In this document: positions 42,101 to 64,000 of the stretch, one piece after another
Numbering within the stretch: position 1 is the stretch's first letter
How the letters are laid out: the number at the start of each line of letters is the position of its first letter
NCBI GenBank assembly: GCA_948474755.1
Contig: CAOLHI010002117.1
Coordinates: 186,001-250,000, forward strand
Reading direction: 5' to 3'
Length of the DNA: 64,000 bases
From: Ctenosaura bakeri
Lineage: Eukaryota > Chordata > Lepidosauria > Squamata > Iguanidae
Translations under genes and position numbers: made by a program
Notes under the pieces: model-generated
What the model was told of the DNA's origin: nothing
What the model saw: the letters and a program-made list of their open reading frames with translations, nothing else
Databases searched by the model: none

Positions 42101-44049
42101 TTTCTCCTCTTGTGCATGGTGTGTCACCAGTGTGCATTAATTCTGTTACATTTGAAGAAAAAAATTTACTAGGAATTTTAAAAGTAGCGTGATTTTCTTT
42201 GTTTGTTTAATAACCTGCTGGTATTTGTTTCATTCTCAGTGTGGTTCAGCAGGCTAAATCCGACGTTAGCCTTACCTAAAGTGGATCCAACACAAATAGG
42301 GACATTTTAGTCAGAACTAATTGAATTTATCAGGTCTTCTCTAGGTGGCACAAAAATTACGTTTAGCTCGGTGTCTTTTTTTTTCTTATCACAACTGGGC
42401 CCACAGTCCCTCAGCATACTCTATCCATTTTATTTTGACATATTGTGCACACAATAATTTTGATCTGAATTGGAGTACGTGGTCAAAACTGGAATTTCTC
42501 TGCCATTTATTTCATTGGATTGGAACTACTGTATGACTGCAGCCACCCTGTAGCTGTTCTGCTTTCTCCTGCTTTGTACTTTGTGGTAAAATTAAATAGG
42601 TCATGTCTACAGAATATGTGTCAAAGGAAAGAGCTACAACCTCTTTAATTCCAAGATAAAACAAAATGCTTTCTGCATTAGGGGTGAACTGACTATAACA
42701 TTACAATGCCAAGAAGGTCAGTTTTGAGGACCTGGAGATGAATCGTTTGAAACAGTGTGGATTCCTAGTTCTGCATGCTACTAAAGTACTTTGCTGTCTC
42801 AAAAGCTAAAGTGATTGATTTTTCTCAGAATACTTCAGCACAAAATTCAGAGCTCTGCCTGGTCATGGCTAGCTTAGGTGGTATTGAAAAGCTGTCCACA
42901 ATCAAACTAATTTTGCTGATTCATCTTTGAGTGAGCAGGAGTACGTGTTGCGTAACGTCGCTTCCATTCGAAGTCCCTGGTTTCAGCAGGTTGCAAGTGT
43001 TTAATTTTTACCTTGTAAAAATTAGTTTTGCAAAATTACAGTTTCAAGATAAACATTTATCGTTCATGGATCAGATTGTTTGGTAGAAATAACCACACCC
43101 TTTCCTCTTGAGTAATTTAATTTTTCTATAAAATGGCCACGTGACTTTAACAAAGAGACAGGAACCAAAAATTGGCTATTGCATTTGGCTGCATAAAAAT
43201 ATATTAAATCATTTATCACTTAGAACCAGACTATTTTAAAACTAGTTAAAGCAGTTTAAAATAATATGGGTCAGGACACATGTGCAAATCGGATAAAATC
43301 AATGTGGACCCAAAACCTTTACTATAGAGTCATGTTTTGACCTGGCATGAGAACAATACCTGTTTTAATGACAGTTGGGCCTCTGAAAAGAGGGTATTCT
43401 AGAACTGGGGTGCCACAGAGAAAGTGTTGTTTTTCAGTGTATTTCCCCACACCAGTGACAGGCAAGGAAGGGCCTCTTCAGTCCAGACAGTCATTGGGGA
43501 ACATATGCAGAAGGGTGCTCTCATCCTCGCTTTCTGACTTGTGAGCTTCCCAAAGACAACAAATTGGCCACTTTGGGAACAGAATGCTGGGCTAGGCCTT
43601 TGGACTGATTCAGGAGGGCTCCTCTTTTGTTTGCAAGTCCTTCCCTACACAAAAATTGTGTCAGCACATGAAAAAAATGCCATGAATTGATGTGGCTGCA
43701 GCATCGTTCTAATGCCTCTTGAACCCACCTATTTACAATGGCTTTTCCTTTGTGAATAGTGCCGCTGATATCATGGCTGTTGCATCGCAGCATCTAAAAA
43801 TACCCCACGTTCAGCATTCCTGCTTGGATGCCTGGCATTCTGTTCTTCAAATTATTGCTTCTGGGGGGGCAGATAATTCACTGTATCTTGTTAAAACCAT
43901 TTCTGTCTATTTGTTTTCTTTCAGCCAAAGGTCTGTATTGTTGTTGTTGTTTAATTTAGGAATAACATGTGCCTAAAACGATACGAGTGCCTTAATTCCT
44001 TTTGCTCTTCATGTCCCTAAGCCTTTCACCCGATCAGTCAGATTAACTC

Positions 44050-44322
44050 AAGAGTGGGCAAAGCGTGGATGTGGCCCTTCCACAGTTCCTTGGGTTCCCT
44101 TTGTTCTGACAAAAGCAGCATTGTTTCTCCTGGAAGCCTCCAAAACCTGTAATTACCTTTTAAATAGGTTGCAGTCACCCCTTGCATTATTTAACATTTT
44201 GAGAAATAAAAACCCACACCGTAAGTAGACTTGTGGTTATTTCTGGGAACATTTTTGGCAGTCCCGTGTGGCCCCTGGCATCTCCCAGGGCCCTGGACCT
44301 ACCGGAGTTGCTCACCCCTGTT
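44050..44322. mobile_element. MITE-like element
   Basis: The left end AGAGTGGGCAAAGCGTGG and the right end GAGTTGCTCACCCCTG are imperfect inverted repeats of the CAGGGGTGGGCAA type. Confidence 0.45.
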
Positions 44323-46027
44323 TGAACCAAATTCTGCAAAACAGGAGAATCTTGCTTTGTTTAAGGGAAGGAGAAAACTTCTCAGCAGTTGTCCTTGTGG
44401 CTGGCTTTTTCCAACCTCCTTAATAGCTCTGTCTCTTAGGAGAAAGTAACCTAATTAATTCTGCTTCCCTGCCCAGCCTGGAACTTTCTGTCTAGTAGCT
44501 GACCTTATCAGCAGCAGCGCACATTGGACTGGGAGGGGCTGATGTGAACGCTGCACCAGCCCAAGGCAGCCAGCAGCGATGTGTGGAATGCAGTGATGGT
44601 GGTGTGCCTTCGTCTGCTTACATATGCAGCCCTAAGATCAAAGTCTTACTACTCCAGACCAAGCCCAGTAAATTGGGAGTAGTACTCAGACATGTTTAAC
44701 TACAACAGTCACAGTTTTGCTTGATACCATCCTTCACTTGGTGCGCCTGCTGTCCTTTTTGTGAACAAAGGAAAGGCGTGTTTAAACTGCATGATGGGTG
44801 GGGGGAGGCAGGGAGCAAATTAGGAAGCAGTTCTCTGGGATGCGACGGAGCCACTGCAGTGCTGGGGTGAAAACGCTGGAGGCTGGCTGCATCAGCAGGG
44901 GATGGCTGTTGGTTTGTGCTTGTGGCTGCGTGGCGTGAGTGCTGGTCATATTTTGGCAGAACACAGACATACTGACATCAGCTGGGGTGAGTGTGTGTGT
45001 GCTCTCTTCCTGCAGGAAGGAACAGTCCATTATTTCTGGACCAAAGCACTCCTTTCTTTTCCTCCCAATAGACTTGCTCTACTTACTGTACTTACAAAGA
45101 GAGCTTTTTATTTTTCTAAATTCTCATTAAAGGGTAAGCTGGGTTGCGTGATTTGACTAGCAAGAAGGGGTTTGTTTCAGTTAGTGAATCCAGGAATGCA
45201 GCCGTATTATATCATGGGGTTACGCAGACAATAATGAGGGGTTCTAGACAGCCACATTAGGCCTTGTAGTGAGGATGGGGAGGGAAGCAAAGATGCAATT
45301 CCAAGTCACCCAATTCTTGACCTGCATTATGAAGTCTGAGGTTAACCTGTCAGAGGAGAGGTGCAAGTGGGAAAGCAGGTTCATGCTGAAAAGAGCCTCA
45401 TGGCCCCACCCTGCCTGTACGATTTTGAAAAGCCTGGGTTCAGCATGATTGCAATTACCAAAGAAGTTCATTTGTAGCAATTAGTAATCTGCCTCAAGCA
45501 TGCCCTTGTGCCTTTTCTTGGGAACCAAGTTGGGAGACTGAAACTACTGATGAGAGCATCTGGTTTGTCAGATACACAAAAACGAATCTGGACTGGATTC
45601 ATGGCTAGATCACCCATCTTAGATCTAACTCTTCTCTTTCTTTGGGGTTGATGTGTAGCTGTGGGAAGGGAGGGGAGTCAGCAGATAGAGGCATCTTTGA
45701 GGTTTGGTCTGGCAACACACATCTGAAATCACGCACTTTCGATTTAGGAAATGAAGAACCAGCCAAATTCGGCAATCTTACAGCCTCCTGCACGCACACC
45801 TTCTTAAAATACCGCAATGCAGCTGGCCCCAAGAGTTCACAAGAATAACAACTGCTGTGGCTGAAATCGCTGTCTCTGGCAGGGCGTGATTTATGCTAGG
45901 AGAGAGTGAGCTCTGGAATGTGTGAATTCACCCCCTGATATCATGTGTTCACTTCTATCAGTCAGAGATCAGGAATCTACAACACTGTAGAATAGGACTG
46001 GAGCAAATATTTCCCCACTTTTGTGCT

Positions 46028-46061
46028 TTCTTTTTTCTTTTCTTTTCTTTTTTTTTTTTGG
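46028..46061. repeat. T-rich low-complexity tract
   Basis: A (TTTTC)n stretch passes into poly(T) in SPTAN1 intron 1. Confidence 0.9.
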
Positions 46062-46849
46062 AATGAGTTGCACACGTGTTTCCCCAGTTTCTGGCATGCC
46101 TGTGAGAAGAGATTAAGTAATAGCAACACATTTTATATACTAACAATTCCCTGTCCTTTTTCATTTCCAACAGAAAGTTTGCTTTCCAGTAAGGAGGCAG
46201 CCTGCTGACCATTTCTACAGACATTCTGTTGATGTAGTGATCACTGAAATATTTAAATTATTACAGTGGAAGAGCTGTTTTTCAGAGCATGTGACTGAAA
46301 AGCCAGCTTTACTGCAGTGTGAGTTTGTTCAACAGATCACTGAAACGCTCCATGGTGAACTCAGCAGTACAGGGCCTGTTACTCCAGACTTGCGGTTCTT
46401 GTCATTCACTTTGGGTACATTCACATAACAGTATGCCAGAGTTTGTGTCAAGCCATGAACAGCATGGGTGATTGTCATCCTCAGGATGTTTTGGACATAC
46501 ATTGCCATTGTTTTATTTACTAGCATAAGCAATGGTGAGGAATTGTGGGAATTGCAGTCCAGACCTCTCTGGAGAGCCGTTATTGCCAATCCTGGCCAGC
46601 CTCAATCTTGTCTATGCAGAATGGAAGCAGCTTTCCCAGGTCTCGGGCAGACATCTGTCCAGTACAACCACCTGAAATTCTTACTTTGGGAGGATGCCAG
46701 GGATTAAATTCTAGAACCTTCTGCGTTTAAAGTGGCTGCTCTGTCTCAGTGCAATGGTGTGAGTCTTCTGGGTCTGAATTTTCCTTTGTGTCAGTTTCAC
46801 CTGTGTGTTGAGTCAGAGTGCTCAGTCAGTGTATTTTGGCTTTCAGAGA

Positions 46850-64000
<17,151 letters not shown>

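Larger units (their letters stand above)
36616..46846 (+). other. SPTAN1 intron 1
   Basis: A 10.2 kb intron. It holds a (GT)n(TA)n tract at 36831-36873, SINEs at 37528-37725 and 38730-38950, a palindromic repeat at 39090-39177 and a MITE at 44050-44322. Between about 39300 and 43700 it is mostly unique, AT-rich sequence with no supported exon; regulatory elements may lie there but cannot be identified by eye. Confidence 0.65.

Overview
This window is nuclear DNA of a vertebrate, most probably a squamate reptile (lizard or snake). Three intron-containing genes lie head to tail on the + strand: ODF2 (cenexin), GLE1 and the 5' half of SPTAN1 (alpha-II spectrin). From memory, the same order occurs on human chromosome 9q34.11. 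The squamate assignment is an inference from the repeats: CR1 LINE 3' ends, an RTE/BovB-like reverse-transcriptase remnant, SINEs derived from 5S rRNA and tRNA, a MIR and hAT-type MITEs. Nothing bacterial, viral or CRISPR-like was seen.

Layout. 1-1750: no coding gene, ending in a candidate poly(A) site of an unidentified upstream + strand transcript. 2030-2467: ODF2 CpG promoter with an RFX X-box and a CRE, and a probable untranslated first exon. 5772-18823: nineteen ODF2 coding exons, open throughout and summing to 824 codons plus stop, with an alternative short 3' end in intron 15. 20480-30919: GLE1 promoter and sixteen coding exons (about 684 codons). 31290-36400: intergenic and repeat-rich. 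36464-36615: SPTAN1 TATA/CRE promoter and first exon, then a 10 kb intron. 46850-63310: twenty-one SPTAN1 coding exons (about 1,051 codons, through the SH3 domain), with the gene continuing past the window.

The three genes do not form one pathway. ODF2 scaffolds centriolar distal and subdistal appendages and sperm-tail dense fibres. GLE1 activates DEAD-box helicases in mRNA export and translation. SPTAN1 forms the submembrane spectrin lattice. Their proximity looks like old conserved synteny.

Exons were placed by translating flanking sequence, requiring AG/GT splice sites and matching phases, and comparing with human proteins recalled from memory. Two exons break frame: GLE1 exon 2 (two apparent missing bases) and SPTAN1 exon 12 (one apparent missing base). 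Everything around them is intact, so assembly errors are more likely than gene loss. I found no previously undescribed biological system. The best leads are the ODF2 alternative terminus, the promoter architectures, the frame breaks, and several transposon structures: a LINE split by CR1, 5S-derived SINEs and an 88-bp palindrome.
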